Source: Zoogloea sp041911615 | GTDB lineage: Bacteria > Pseudomonadota > Gammaproteobacteria > Burkholderiales > Rhodocyclaceae | NCBI RefSeq assembly: GCF_041911615.1 | Contig: NZ_JAYROR010000127.1 | Coordinates: forward strand, 1 to 64,000 | Direction of reading: 5' to 3' | Length of the DNA: 64,000 bases | In this document: piece by piece, positions 9,117-23,080 of the stretch | Numbering within the stretch: the stretch's first letter is position 1 | How the letters are laid out: every line of letters starts with the position of its first letter | Translations under genes and position numbers: made by a program | The notes under the pieces: generated by a model | Told to the model about the DNA's origin: nothing | What the model saw: only the letters and a program-made list of their open reading frames with translations | The model's database searches: none

Positions 9117-9685
9117 AGGCTGGCGGCGCCGGCCATCGTCACCACGCCGGTGAGCACGAACACGCCGGCGGCAATCCAGCGGATCTTTTCCAGCGGCAGG
9201 CGGCGGGCCAGGCCTTCGCCGAGCAGTACCGCCGGGACGTTGGCGATCATCATGCCGACGGTCGTTCCGAGCACCACCCAGGCCAGGGCGTCGAAACGCG
9301 CGGCCAGGGCAACGGTGGCGAGCTGGGTCTTGTCGCCCATCTCGGCGATGAAGAACGCGATCGTGGTGGTGACGAAGGCGCCCGCGGGATGTACCTCGGC
9401 AGGCGCCTCGTCGTCGTCGAGGGTGTCGGGCTTCAAGGTCCACAGGCCGAAGGCGATGAACACCGCGCCGACGATCCACGGCAGCCAGCGTTCCGGAATG
9501 TACTGGGCCAGCCACACGCCCACCGAGCCGGCAAGGGCGTGGTTGAGAATCGTCGCGACGAAAATGCCGGCGATGATCGCCCACGGTTTGCGCAGTCGTG
9601 CGGCGAGGACGAAGGACAGCAGTTGGGTCTTGTCGCCGATTTCAGCCAGGGCGACGAGGGCGGTCGAGGTGAGGAAGGCTTCCAC
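9110..9685 (-). CDS. TMEM165/GDT1 (UPF0016) family cation transporter
   Basis: A 191-residue inner-membrane protein built from two homologous halves, each with the family signature E-(I/M)-GDKTQL: EIGDKTQLLS near residue 16 and EMGDKTQLAT near residue 113. About six membrane segments are predicted. Characterised bacterial relatives (MneA/Mnx type) export Mn2+, and eukaryotic ones move Ca2+/Mn2+/H+, so Mn export is the likely role. It is 60 nt downstream of fur on the same strand, a sensible metal-homeostasis neighbour. The gap is too short for a yybP-ykoY riboswitch. Confidence 0.9.
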   Translation of the reverse strand: MEAFLTSTALVALAEIGDKTQLLSFVLAARLRKPWAIIAGIFVATILNHALAGSVGVWLAQYIPERWLPWIVGAVFIAFGLWTLKPDTLDDDEAPAEVHPAGAFVTTTIAFFIAEMGDKTQLATVALAARFDALAWVVLGTTVGMMIANVPAVLLGEGLARRLPLEKIRWIAAGVFVLTGVVTMAGAASLG

Positions 9686-9745
9686 TGGTGCAGGGCGGCC
9701 GGAGGGCCGGAAAAGAGGTGTCGGGCGGGCGGAGGCGGTGAGCGC

Positions 9746-10207
9746 TCAGCGCGTGGTGGTGTCGCCGGGGTGGCCCGCGGTGGGCTTGTGGGGGCAGTCG
9801 GTCTTCTTGCAGTCGACGTAAAGATAGAGCGCGTGTTCGCGGACGCTGAAACCGCGCTCTTCGGCAACGCGGTTCTGGCGTTCCTCGATGGCGGGGTCGA
9901 AGAACTCCTCGACGTGGCCGCATTGCATGCAGACCAGGTGGTCGTGGTGGTTGCCTTCGTTGAGCTCGAACACCGCCTTGCCCGATTCGAAGTAGTGTCG
10001 CTCGAGCAGGCCGGCCTGCTCGAACTGGGTCAGGACGCGATAGACGGTGGCGAGGCCGATGTCCATGTCTTCCGCGATGAGCAGGCGGTAGACATCCTCG
10101 GCGGTCAGGTGGCGGTTTTCGACTTTCTGGAACAGGTCGAGGATCTTGAGCCGCGGAAAGGTGGCCTTGAGGCCAATGTTCTTGAGGTTCTGGGAGTTGC
10201 TGGACAT
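9746..10207 (-). CDS. fur: Ferric uptake regulator Fur
   Basis: An Fe2+-dependent repressor of 153 residues. Winged helix at about 1-80 (TAEDVYRLLIAEDMDIGLATVYRVLTQFEQAGLL-type). Metal and dimerisation domain with the HHDH motif, CMQCGH (first CxxC pair) and a C-terminal CKKTDC (second pair). Divergent from bamE with 122 nt between the starts; the fur/bamE(omlA) divergence is conserved in proteobacteria. No convincing Fur box was seen in the gap. Confidence 0.97.
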   Translation of the reverse strand: MSSNSQNLKNIGLKATFPRLKILDLFQKVENRHLTAEDVYRLLIAEDMDIGLATVYRVLTQFEQAGLLERHYFESGKAVFELNEGNHHDHLVCMQCGHVEEFFDPAIEERQNRVAEERGFSVREHALYLYVDCKKTDCPHKPTAGHPGDTTTR

Positions 10208-10329
10208 GGAGGCTCCAAAAAACTGGAGGAGACGGCCGGGAGCCCGGCAAGCCCCATATGATATAGTTTCTGTCCCTCGTTGAGAATGCGGCGTCCCGGC
10301 CGCGATTCCCGTCCGTTCCTCGAAACGCC

Positions 10330-10698
10330 ATGCGCAAACTGTCTTCTTTCGCCCTGTTGACCGCGATGGGCGCGGCCCTGTCCGGCTGCTCCGCCACCGC
10401 GGTAAGCGATTTCGTGAAGCCTTACCGGATCGACATCCGCCAGGGCAATTACGTGACCCAGGAGATGGTCGCCCAGCTCAAGCCGGGCATGACCCGCGAC
10501 CAGGTGCGCTTCGTGCTCGGCACGCCCCTGCTCACCGACGTCTTTCACGCCGATCGCTGGGATTACGTCTATCGCTTCCGCCCCGGGAAGGGGGCCGATA
10601 CCCAGGAGCGGCGTCTCGCCGTGATCTTTGCCGACGACCGGCTGGCCCGTGTCGAAGGCGACGTCCGGCCGGGCGAAGCCGCGGACGACGCCCGCTGA
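10330..10698 (+). CDS. bamE: Outer-membrane assembly lipoprotein BamE (SmpA/OmlA)
   Basis: A 122-residue lipoprotein of the BAM complex that inserts beta-barrel proteins in the outer membrane. Signal peptide of about 19 residues ending in lipobox LSGC (lipidated Cys20). The mature domain has the SmpA/OmlA pattern GNYVTQEMVAQLKPGMTRDQVRFVLGTPL followed by DRWDYVYRF. It is 44 nt upstream of dapB on the same strand. Confidence 0.95.
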   Translation: MRKLSSFALLTAMGAALSGCSATAVSDFVKPYRIDIRQGNYVTQEMVAQLKPGMTRDQVRFVLGTPLLTDVFHADRWDYVYRFRPGKGADTQERRLAVIFADDRLARVEGDVRPGEAADDAR

Positions 10699-10742
10699 GG
10701 CGCGGCCCGTCCTCTTCATTCTGATTTCCTATCGGTGCACTC

Positions 10743-11549
10743 ATGAATAAAGTTCGTATCGCGATTGCCGGTGCGTCCGGGCGCATGGGCCGGATGCTTC
10801 TCGAAACCGTCATCAAAGCCAGCGACGCCGAGCTCGTGGCGGCCTTCGAGCAGCCCGGCAGCCCCTTCATCGGCAAGGACGCCGGCGAGCTGGTCGGCCT
10901 GCCTGGCGGCGTGACGATCACCGCCGACGTGGCGGCGGGGCTCGCCGGCGCCGATTGCCTGATCGACTTCACCCGCCCGGAAGGCACGCTTCATCACCTC
11001 GGTCTGGCCCGCGCGGCCGGCTGCGGCATGGTGATCGGCACCACCGGCCTGTCGCCGGAGGACAAGGCGGCGATCGCCGCGGCGGCCGAGCACATTCCCG
11101 TGGTCCTGGCGCCGAACATGGCGATCGGCGTGAATGCGGTGTTCAAGCTGCTCGAAGTGGCGGCCCGCATCCTGGACGAGGGCTACGATGTCGAAGTCAT
11201 CGAGGCCCATCACCGGATGAAGGTCGATGCGCCGTCGGGTACCGCCCTGCGCATGGGCGAGGTGGTTGCAAAGGTGCTCGGGCGCGATCTTGAAACCTGC
11301 GCGATCTACGGCCGCGAGGGTGTCACCGGCGAGCGCGACAGCCAGACCATCGGTTTCTCGACGATTCGCGGCGGCGACATCGTGGGCGATCACACGGTGC
11401 TCTTCGCCGGCATCGGCGAGCGCATCGAGATCACCCACAAGAGCAGCAGCCGCATGCCGTACGCGTCCGGCAGCCTGCGGGCGGCGCGTTTCATCGCCGG
11501 GCGCAAGTCCGGCCTCTTCGACATGCAGGATGTCCTCGGGCTCAAGTAG
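10743..11549 (+). CDS. dapB: 4-Hydroxy-tetrahydrodipicolinate reductase
   Basis: The NAD(P)H-dependent step of the diaminopimelate/lysine pathway, giving tetrahydrodipicolinate for peptidoglycan and lysine. It has 268 residues. The Rossmann motif GASGRMGRM is at 9-17, the catalytic block EAHHRMKVDAPSGTA near residues 155-170, and a conserved C-terminal segment ends the protein. It follows bamE closely. The next gene is 113 nt away. Confidence 0.97.
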   Translation: MNKVRIAIAGASGRMGRMLLETVIKASDAELVAAFEQPGSPFIGKDAGELVGLPGGVTITADVAAGLAGADCLIDFTRPEGTLHHLGLARAAGCGMVIGTTGLSPEDKAAIAAAAEHIPVVLAPNMAIGVNAVFKLLEVAARILDEGYDVEVIEAHHRMKVDAPSGTALRMGEVVAKVLGRDLETCAIYGREGVTGERDSQTIGFSTIRGGDIVGDHTVLFAGIGERIEITHKSSSRMPYASGSLRAARFIAGRKSGLFDMQDVLGLK

Positions 11550-11662
11550 CCCGGGCGCGGCAGCAGCAACCGTCGGGCTCAAGGATGGCGACGGTATGCC
11601 GTTATCGGTGGTAGCAGTTCCCGGATAGGCGCGCCGGCTGATGCGGTGCGCTTTCTTGTTGA

Positions 11663-14272
<2,610 letters not shown>

Positions 14273-14308
14273 CGTGTCAGCGTCCTGTCAGTTTTCCTGT
14301 TCTCACGT

Positions 14309-14338
14309 TTGCCCGAAAGGCCCGCTCCGGGCTATAAT
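14309..14338 (+). promoter_or_regulatory. Sigma-70 promoter of carAB-greA
   Basis: TTGCCC (14309-14314), 18-nt spacer, perfect TATAAT (14333-14338). The predicted start near 14345 puts about 95 nt of structured leader before the carA GTG. Confidence 0.7.
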
Positions 14339-14353
14339 TAGAAAGTTTCTCAG

Positions 14354-14384
14354 CGGGATAGCCACAGCGGCTGATCCCGTTTTT
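14354..14384 (+). terminator. Terminator-like hairpin in the carA leader (possible attenuator)
   Basis: CGGGATAGCC (14354-14363), loop ACAGC, GGCT-G-ATCCCG (14369-14379; one bulged G), then five T (14380-14384). It sits just after the predicted transcription start and before carA, where an intrinsic terminator would act as an attenuator. The histidine-kinase gene ends at 14272, so it could also terminate read-through from that gene. No short leader-peptide ORF is evident. Confidence 0.6.
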
Positions 14385-14405
14385 CATGTGTAGCCACTAC
14401 ACATG
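14385..14405 (+). repeat. Perfect 9-bp inverted repeat before carA
   Basis: CATGTGTAG-CCA-CTACACATG, directly after the T-tract of the preceding hairpin. In RNA it is a tight 9-bp hairpin with a 3-nt loop; in DNA it could be an operator. It covers the alternative carA start ATG at 14403. The role is unknown. Confidence 0.7.
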
Positions 14406-14441
14406 TCTGCCGCCCAATCACAAGATTTCGAGGAGTTCGCC

Positions 14442-15584
14442 GTGTCTGCTTTCCCGCCCGCCATTCTTGCTCTTGCCGACGGGACGGTGTTTTACGGTAA
14501 GGGTATCGGGGCGCTAGGTTCGACGGTTGGCGAGGTGGTCTTCAACACCTCCATGTCGGGATATCAGGAAATCCTCACCGACCCGAGCTACTGCCGCCAG
14601 ATCGTCACGCTCACCTATCCGCACATCGGCAATACCGGTATCAACCGCGAAGACTGCGAGGCCGGCAAGGTCCACGCCGCCGGCCTGGTGATCCGCGATC
14701 TGCCGCTGGTGGCGTCCAACTGGCGCAGCGAGCAGTCGCTCGATGCCTACCTCAAGACCGAGAACATCGTCGCCATCGCCGGCATCGATACCCGCAAGCT
14801 GACCCGCATCCTGCGTGAAAAGGGAGCCCAGGCCGGTTGCATCGTCACCGCCGCCACGGCTGCCGAATTGAACGTCGAGGCTGCGCTGGCTCAGGCGCGC
14901 GGATTCCCCGGCCTCGCCGGCATGGATCTCGCAAAGGTTGTCTCGGCCACCGAGACCTATCCTTGGAGCGAGGGCGAGTGGCAACTCGACAAGGGCTACG
15001 TTGCCGCCGAGAACCCTCGTTTCCATGTCGTTGCCTACGACTACGGCGTCAAGCGCAACATCCTGCGCATGTTGGCCGAGCGCGGCTGCCGCCTGACCGT
15101 CGTGCCCGCCCAGACGCCTGCCGCCGATGTGCTGGCGCTCAATCCGGACGGTGTCTTTCTGTCCAACGGCCCCGGCGATCCGGAGCCCTGCGACTACGCG
15201 ATCAAGGCGATCCAGGAAATCCTGGCGAAGGGCATCCCGACCTTCGGCATCTGTCTCGGCCACCAGCTGCTGGCCCTGGCCTCCGGCGCCAAGACGATGA
15301 AGATGAAGTTCGGCCACCACGGTGCCAATCACCCGGTCAAGGACCTCGACTCCGGTCAGGTGCTGATCACCAGCCAGAACCACGGGTTCGCCGCCGACAT
15401 CGCCTCGCTGCCAGCCAATCTGCGCGTGACCCACGTCTCGCTGTTCGACGGCAGCCTGCAAGGGATGGCCCGCACCGACGTGCCGGCGTTCTCGTTCCAG
15501 GGTCACCCGGAAGCCAGCCCCGGCCCCCACGACGTGGCCTACCTGTTCGATCGATTCATTTCGCTGATGGAGGCGAAGGGCTGA
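14442..15584 (+). CDS. carA: Carbamoyl-phosphate synthase small (glutaminase) subunit
   Basis: Hydrolyses glutamine and passes ammonia to CarB for carbamoyl phosphate, the precursor of arginine and pyrimidines. It has 380 residues from the GTG at 14442, which has GAGGAG six bases upstream; an ATG at 14403 would add 13 residues. The N-terminal CarA domain (GTVFYGKGIGALG) is followed by a class-I glutaminase with the nucleophile in FGICLGHQLLALA and a C-terminal HPEASPGP. First gene of carA-carB-greA. Confidence 0.97.
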   Translation: MSAFPPAILALADGTVFYGKGIGALGSTVGEVVFNTSMSGYQEILTDPSYCRQIVTLTYPHIGNTGINREDCEAGKVHAAGLVIRDLPLVASNWRSEQSLDAYLKTENIVAIAGIDTRKLTRILREKGAQAGCIVTAATAAELNVEAALAQARGFPGLAGMDLAKVVSATETYPWSEGEWQLDKGYVAAENPRFHVVAYDYGVKRNILRMLAERGCRLTVVPAQTPAADVLALNPDGVFLSNGPGDPEPCDYAIKAIQEILAKGIPTFGICLGHQLLALASGAKTMKMKFGHHGANHPVKDLDSGQVLITSQNHGFAADIASLPANLRVTHVSLFDGSLQGMARTDVPAFSFQGHPEASPGPHDVAYLFDRFISLMEAKG

Positions 15585-15655
15585 GGCCGATCGCCCTGCC
15601 GGCGCGCCGTTGCGCGCCACTCCCAGGCCATCCGCAATCCAGTCGCTGAAGAACC

Positions 15656-18876
<3,221 letters not shown>

Positions 18877-18880
<4 letters not shown>

Positions 18881-19353
18881 ACAAGGTTCCGCTCACCGTG
18901 AATGGTGCCGAGAAGCTGAAGCAGGAGCTGCACCGCCTGAAAACCGTCGATCGCCCCAACGTGATTGCGGCGATCGCCGAGGCGCGCTCCCACGGGGATC
19001 TATCGGAAAACGCCGAGTACGATGCAGCCAAGGAGCGTCAGGGCTTTATCGAGGGGCGGATTCGCGAGGTCGAGGGCAAGCTGTCGAACGCGCAGATCAT
19101 TGATCCCAAGCTGCTCGATGCCGATGGCCGTTGCGTGTTCGGCGCGACGGTCGAGCTCGAGGATCTGGAGACGGGCGATACCGTGACATACCAGATCGTC
19201 GGTGACGACGAGGCTGACATCAAGGAAGGCAAGATCGCGATCAGTTCGCCGATCGCCCGCGCGCTGATCGGCAAGTTCGCCGGTGATGTCGCCGAGGTGC
19301 AGGCCCCCAAAGGCGTGCGCGAACTCGAGCTGATCGACGTACGTTACGTCTGA
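18877..19353 (+). CDS. greA: Transcription elongation factor GreA
   Basis: Rescues backtracked RNA polymerase by stimulating transcript cleavage. It has 158 residues: an N-terminal antiparallel coiled coil with the acidic tip motif (SENAEYDAAKERQGFIEGRI) and a C-terminal FKBP-like domain. Its ATG overlaps the carB stop (ATGA), so the two are translationally coupled. A carA-carB-greA operon is described in Pseudomonas aeruginosa, so the arrangement is shared beyond this lineage. Confidence 0.97.
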
Positions 19354-19369
19354 CAGGGCCGTTGCCGGA

Positions 19370-19831
19370 ATGCATCGTTTCGCCGAGCACCTTTACGCCA
19401 TCGTAATCACCCTCTGGGTGGGCGCATTGTGGGCGATCGGCTATCTGGCCGCGCCCACCTTGTTTCGTCTGCTGGATGATCGCGCATTGGCGGGCAAGCT
19501 GGCGGGTCAGCTATTTACCTATGTGGCGTGGCTCGGGATGGCGTCGGCAGCTTATCTGCTGGTGTTCGTGGCGCTGCGAAAGGATAGCGGGGCATTCCGG
19601 AACAGCGTTTTCTGGCTGGTTTTCGTGATGCTCCTCCTGACGGTGGCCGGCTATTTCGGCATTCAGCCCATCCTTGCGCAACTCAAGGCGGATTCGTTTC
19701 CGCGCGAGGTGATGGAAAGTGCCATGCGCGACCGTTTCGTGGCCTGGCATGGCGTCTCCAGCATCGTCTATCTGATTCAGAGCGTGCTTGGCCTGCTGCT
19801 GGTGGCGCTGCAAGGCCGCGGTCTGCGCTGA
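19370..19831 (+). CDS. DUF4149 (TMEM205-like) membrane protein
   Basis: A 153-residue protein with four predicted membrane helices (about 8-30, 43-65, 76-100 and 127-148). Conserved features are TLWVGALWAIGYLAAPTLF at the start and WHGVSSIVYLIQSVLGL at the end. It is 16 nt after greA and is probably transcribed with it. The family is common in betaproteobacteria next to greA. Function unknown. Confidence 0.85.
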   Translation: MHRFAEHLYAIVITLWVGALWAIGYLAAPTLFRLLDDRALAGKLAGQLFTYVAWLGMASAAYLLVFVALRKDSGAFRNSVFWLVFVMLLLTVAGYFGIQPILAQLKADSFPREVMESAMRDRFVAWHGVSSIVYLIQSVLGLLLVALQGRGLR

Positions 19832-19849
19832 CCGCGGCAGCTGTTTCGC

Positions 19850-20299
19850 TCAGCGCTCGAAATCGCCGCGCGGGCTCTTGGGCTTGGCGGCAAACCAGTG
19901 GGGCTTCTTCTGGGATTTGGGGTTGAGCGAGGCAATGCCGCGACGCGCGGACAGCGCCTTGGCCGACTTGGCCTTGGAACCCGGCTTTTTCAGCTTTTCG
20001 GCCGGCGCGGCGGACGTGGATTCTTCTTCGCGCTTTTCGCGCCAGACGACTAGCGTCTTGCCGATATGCTGAACCGAGGCGGCGCCGAGTTCGGCGCAGA
20101 CGGTTGCCATGATCAGGTCGCGTTCATTGCGATCCTCGCCATACACCCGGATCTTGATCAGTTCATGGGCCTGAAGTGCGTGGTCGATTTCCTTGAGGAC
20201 CGCGGGCGTCAGGCCGTTGCTGGCGACGCTGACGACAGGGTGCAGGTGGTGGGCCTGGGCACGAAAGGCCCGGCGCTCGGCGGGAGTGAGTTCAGTCAC
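19850..20299 (-). CDS. yhbY: YhbY/CRS1-type RNA-binding protein, ribosome-associated
   Basis: About 149 residues. The CRM domain covers about 3-97: LTPAERRAFRAQAHHLHPVVSVASNGLTPAVLKEIDHAL, the G-x-x-G-like segment and the VQHIGKTLVVWRE end. The rest is a lysine-rich disordered tail. YhbY associates with the 50S subunit precursor. A GTG at 20299 is chosen because it fits the family N-terminus; a GTG at 20323 is an alternative and neither has a strong ribosome site. It is divergent from rlmE, a conserved pairing of two ribosome-assembly genes. Confidence 0.88.
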   Translation of the reverse strand: MTELTPAERRAFRAQAHHLHPVVSVASNGLTPAVLKEIDHALQAHELIKIRVYGEDRNERDLIMATVCAELGAASVQHIGKTLVVWREKREEESTSAAPAEKLKKPGSKAKSAKALSARRGIASLNPKSQKKPHWFAAKPKSPRGDFER

Positions 20300-20334
20300 G
20301 GTCTTGGACTCGATGGTGGGCACGTTTGTACAGA

Positions 20335-20353
20335 AGTTGGATTTTCTCCAACT
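20335..20353. repeat. Inverted repeat in the yhbY/rlmE divergent region
   Basis: AGTTGGA-TTTTC-TCCAACT, perfect 7-bp arms with a 5-nt loop, between the two divergent starts. It could be a small operator or a 5'-leader hairpin of yhbY. Confidence 0.5.
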
Positions 20354-20382
20354 CTTTGAAAAAAGGGCGTAATTGTACCGCG

Positions 20383-21003
20383 ATGAAGCGTACCAAGACC
20401 AGCAAATCATGGATGATGGAACACGTGAACGATCCGTTCGTTCAGCGCGCCAAGTCCGAAGGCCTGCGCGCGCGCGCGGCCTACAAGTTGATGGAGATCG
20501 ACGACAAGGACAAGTTGATCCGTCCCGGCATGGTCGTCGTCGATCTGGGTGCGGCGCCAGGGTCTTGGAGTCAGGTCGCGGTTTCTCGCGTCGGCCAAGG
20601 GGGCAAGGTGTTTGCGCTCGATCTGCTGCCGATCGAACCGATCAACGGTGTCCATTTCATGCAGGGCGACTTCCACGACGCCGAGTTCGTTGAGCGCTTC
20701 GAGGCCCTGCTCGATGGCCGGCAGGTTGATCTTGTGATGTCGGACATCGCCCCCAATATCTCGGGTATTCCGACCAGCGATCAAGCCCGTTCGATCTACT
20801 TGGCAGAGTTGGCGCTGGATTTTGCCAACCAGCACCTGGGGCCGTCGGGACGTTTCCTGGTCAAGGTTTTCCAGGGGCAGGGTTTCGACGCCTTTCGCAA
20901 GCAGATGGAAGACGTGTTCCGTTCGGTTGTCGTCCGCAAGCCGCAAGCCTCGCGTGGACGGAGTGCCGAGGTCTATCTGCTCGGTTCGGGCAGGCGGATT
21001 TAG
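20383..21003 (+). CDS. rlmE: 23S rRNA (uridine-2'-O)-methyltransferase RlmE (FtsJ/RrmJ)
   Basis: Methylates U2552 of 23S rRNA in the 50S subunit using SAM. It has 206 residues from the ATG at 20383. Family marks are RARAAYKLMEID (first catalytic Lys), the SAM loop VVDLGAAPGSWSQVA, DLVMSDIAPN (catalytic Asp) and FLVKVFQGQGF (second Lys). It is 116 nt upstream of ftsH, which has its own promoter. The rlmE-ftsH pair is widely conserved and heat-inducible in E. coli; no sigma-32 site is seen here. Confidence 0.96.
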   Translation: MKRTKTSKSWMMEHVNDPFVQRAKSEGLRARAAYKLMEIDDKDKLIRPGMVVVDLGAAPGSWSQVAVSRVGQGGKVFALDLLPIEPINGVHFMQGDFHDAEFVERFEALLDGRQVDLVMSDIAPNISGIPTSDQARSIYLAELALDFANQHLGPSGRFLVKVFQGQGFDAFRKQMEDVFRSVVVRKPQASRGRSAEVYLLGSGRRI

Positions 21004-21045
21004 CGGGTCGGTGGGGCGATTCTCGCGAGCTATGGCGACGATCAT

Positions 21046-21074
21046 TTGATCCACTGAACAAAGAGACATAGAAT
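21046..21074 (+). promoter_or_regulatory. Sigma-70 promoter of ftsH
   Basis: TTGATC (21046-21051), 17-nt spacer, TAGAAT (21069-21074), lying in the rlmE-ftsH gap 46 nt before the ftsH start. Confidence 0.6.
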
Positions 21075-21119
21075 CAGTCTACTAAGCTTTGGCCCCTGCC
21101 GGGCCTTCGAGGAAATGCG

Positions 21120-23012
21120 TTGAACAATCTATTCAAGAATCTTGCGATCTGGCTGGTGATCGGCGTCGTGCTGATGACGGTCTTCAACCAGTTCAACAAT
21201 CGCCAGACCGCCCAGAACTCGGTCGAATATTCCCAGTTCATGGAGGACGCCAAGCAGGGCAAGATCTCCAAGGCGGTGGTCGATGGCCGCACGGTTCGGG
21301 CGACGACCCAGGATGGTCGCCAGATCACCGTCTATACGCCGGGCGTGCAGGATATCTGGATGGTGGGCGATCTGATGCGCTATGGCGTCAAGGTCACGGC
21401 GGCCAAGCCCGAGGAGGAACAGTCCTTCCTGATGAACATTTTCGTCTCGTGGTTCCCGATGATCCTGCTCATCGGCGTGTGGGTTTTCTTCATGCGGCAG
21501 ATGCAGGGTGGCGGGCGCGGCGGGGCGTTCTCGTTCGGCAAGTCGAAGGCCAAAATGCTCGACGAGACGGCGAATACCGTCACCTTCGCCGATGTCGCGG
21601 GTTGCGACGAAGCGAAGGAGGAAGTCGGCGAGCTGGTCGAGTTCCTGCGCGATCCGTCCAAGTTCCAGAAGCTTGGTGGTCACATCCCCAAGGGCGTACT
21701 GATGGTCGGCTCTCCCGGCACGGGTAAGACCCTGCTTGCCAAGGCCATCGCCGGCGAGGCGAAAGTACCGTTCTTCTCGATCTCCGGTTCGGATTTCGTC
21801 GAAATGTTCGTCGGTGTGGGGGCAGCCCGCGTCCGCGACATGTTCGAGCAGGCCAAGAAGCAGGCGCCATGCATCATTTTCATCGATGAAATCGACGCGG
21901 TCGGTCGTCAGCGCGGCGCGGGGCTCGGAGGCGGTAATGACGAGCGCGAGCAGACCCTCAACCAGCTGCTGGTTGAAATGGACGGTTTCGAAGGGGTGTC
22001 GGGCGTCATCGTGATTGCAGCCACGAACCGTCCCGACGTGCTTGATCCGGCGCTGCTGCGCCCCGGTCGCTTCGACCGTCAGGTGGTCGTGCCGCTGCCC
22101 GACATTCGTGGTCGCGAGCAGATTCTTCGGGTGCACATGCGCAAGGTGCCGATCGCGCCGGACGTGGATGCGCTGGTGCTGGCGCGGGGGTGCCCGGGCT
22201 TTGCCGGTGCCGATCTGGCCAACCTGGTCAATGAAGCCGCCCTGTTTGCGGCCCGTGGTAACAAGCGCCTTGTCGACATGGACGACTTCGAGCGCGCTAA
22301 GGACAAGATCATGATGGGCGCAGAGCGCCGTTCGATGGTCATGCCCGAAGAGGAGCGCCGCAACACGGCTTACCACGAGTCTGGCCACGCAGTGGTTGCG
22401 AAGTGCCTCACCAAGACCGACCCGGTTCATAAGGTCACGATCATTCCGCGCGGTCGTGCCCTGGGGGTCACGATGCAGTTGCCCGAGCAGGATCGCTACA
22501 GTCAGGATCGCGAGCGACTGCTGCAGACCATCGCGGTGCTTTTTGGTGGTCGGATTGCCGAAGAGATTTTTATGAACCAGATGACGACGGGCGCATCCAA
22601 CGACTTCCAGCGTGCGACCGATCTGGCGCGCCGGATGGTGACCCAATGGGGCATGTCGGATAATCTCGGTCCGATGGTCTATGGGGAGGAAGAGGGCGAG
22701 GTGTTCCTGGGCCGTTCGGTGACGACTCACAAGAATATGTCCGAAGCCACGCTGCAGAAGGTCGATGCGGAAATCCGGCGTATTCTCGATCAGCAATACG
22801 CGCTGGCGCGTCACCTGATCGAGGAGAATCGGGACAAGGTCGAGGCCATGACGGCGGCCCTGCTCGAGATGGAGACGATCGACGCGGATCAGATCAATGA
22901 CATCATGGCGGGCAAGACTCCGCGTGCGCCCAAGCCGTCTTCTCAGCCGCCGCGTCGTCCGAGCGACGATTCGCCCGGGGCTGCGCCGACTGCACCTGCG
23001 CCCGCAGCCTGA
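21120..23012 (+). CDS. ftsH: ATP-dependent zinc metalloprotease FtsH
   Basis: A membrane-anchored AAA protease that degrades LpxC, sigma-32 and damaged membrane proteins. It has 630 residues. The start is a TTG at 21120 with GAGGA just upstream, and the product MNNLFKNLAIWLVIGVVLM fits the family. Membrane helices at 5-23 and 105-125 flank a periplasmic domain. Walker A GSPGTGKT is at 197-204, the SRH region lies near IVIAATNRPDVLDPALLRPGRFD, and the zinc site is HESGH at 419-423. The tail is Pro/Ala-rich. A strong terminator follows. Confidence 0.98.
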   Translation: MNNLFKNLAIWLVIGVVLMTVFNQFNNRQTAQNSVEYSQFMEDAKQGKISKAVVDGRTVRATTQDGRQITVYTPGVQDIWMVGDLMRYGVKVTAAKPEEEQSFLMNIFVSWFPMILLIGVWVFFMRQMQGGGRGGAFSFGKSKAKMLDETANTVTFADVAGCDEAKEEVGELVEFLRDPSKFQKLGGHIPKGVLMVGSPGTGKTLLAKAIAGEAKVPFFSISGSDFVEMFVGVGAARVRDMFEQAKKQAPCIIFIDEIDAVGRQRGAGLGGGNDEREQTLNQLLVEMDGFEGVSGVIVIAATNRPDVLDPALLRPGRFDRQVVVPLPDIRGREQILRVHMRKVPIAPDVDALVLARGCPGFAGADLANLVNEAALFAARGNKRLVDMDDFERAKDKIMMGAERRSMVMPEEERRNTAYHESGHAVVAKCLTKTDPVHKVTIIPRGRALGVTMQLPEQDRYSQDRERLLQTIAVLFGGRIAEEIFMNQMTTGASNDFQRATDLARRMVTQWGMSDNLGPMVYGEEEGEVFLGRSVTTHKNMSEATLQKVDAEIRRILDQQYALARHLIEENRDKVEAMTAALLEMETIDADQINDIMAGKTPRAPKPSSQPPRRPSDDSPGAAPTAPAPAA

Positions 23013-23032
23013 CAGGTCTTGGTTTCGAATCA

Positions 23033-23065
23033 AGGGCCGGCTCTTCAGCCGGCCCTGTTTTTTTT
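23033..23065 (+). terminator. Intrinsic terminator after ftsH
   Basis: AGGGCCGGCT, loop CTTC, AGCCGGCCCT, then G and eight T. A perfect 10-bp stem 20 nt downstream of the ftsH stop and only 16 nt before folP, so folP-glmM needs read-through or an internal promoter. Confidence 0.85.
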
Positions 23066-23080
23066 GGTTGAGGTAATTCG

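Noticed and set aside
9686..9745. Mn2+ (yybP-ykoY) riboswitch before the GDT1-family gene
   Set aside because: The fur-GDT1 gap is only 60 nt and lacks the conserved loop sequences.
20354..20382. Sigma-32 promoter before rlmE (CTTTGAAA)
   Set aside because: No CCCCAT-like -10 follows at 11-16 nt.
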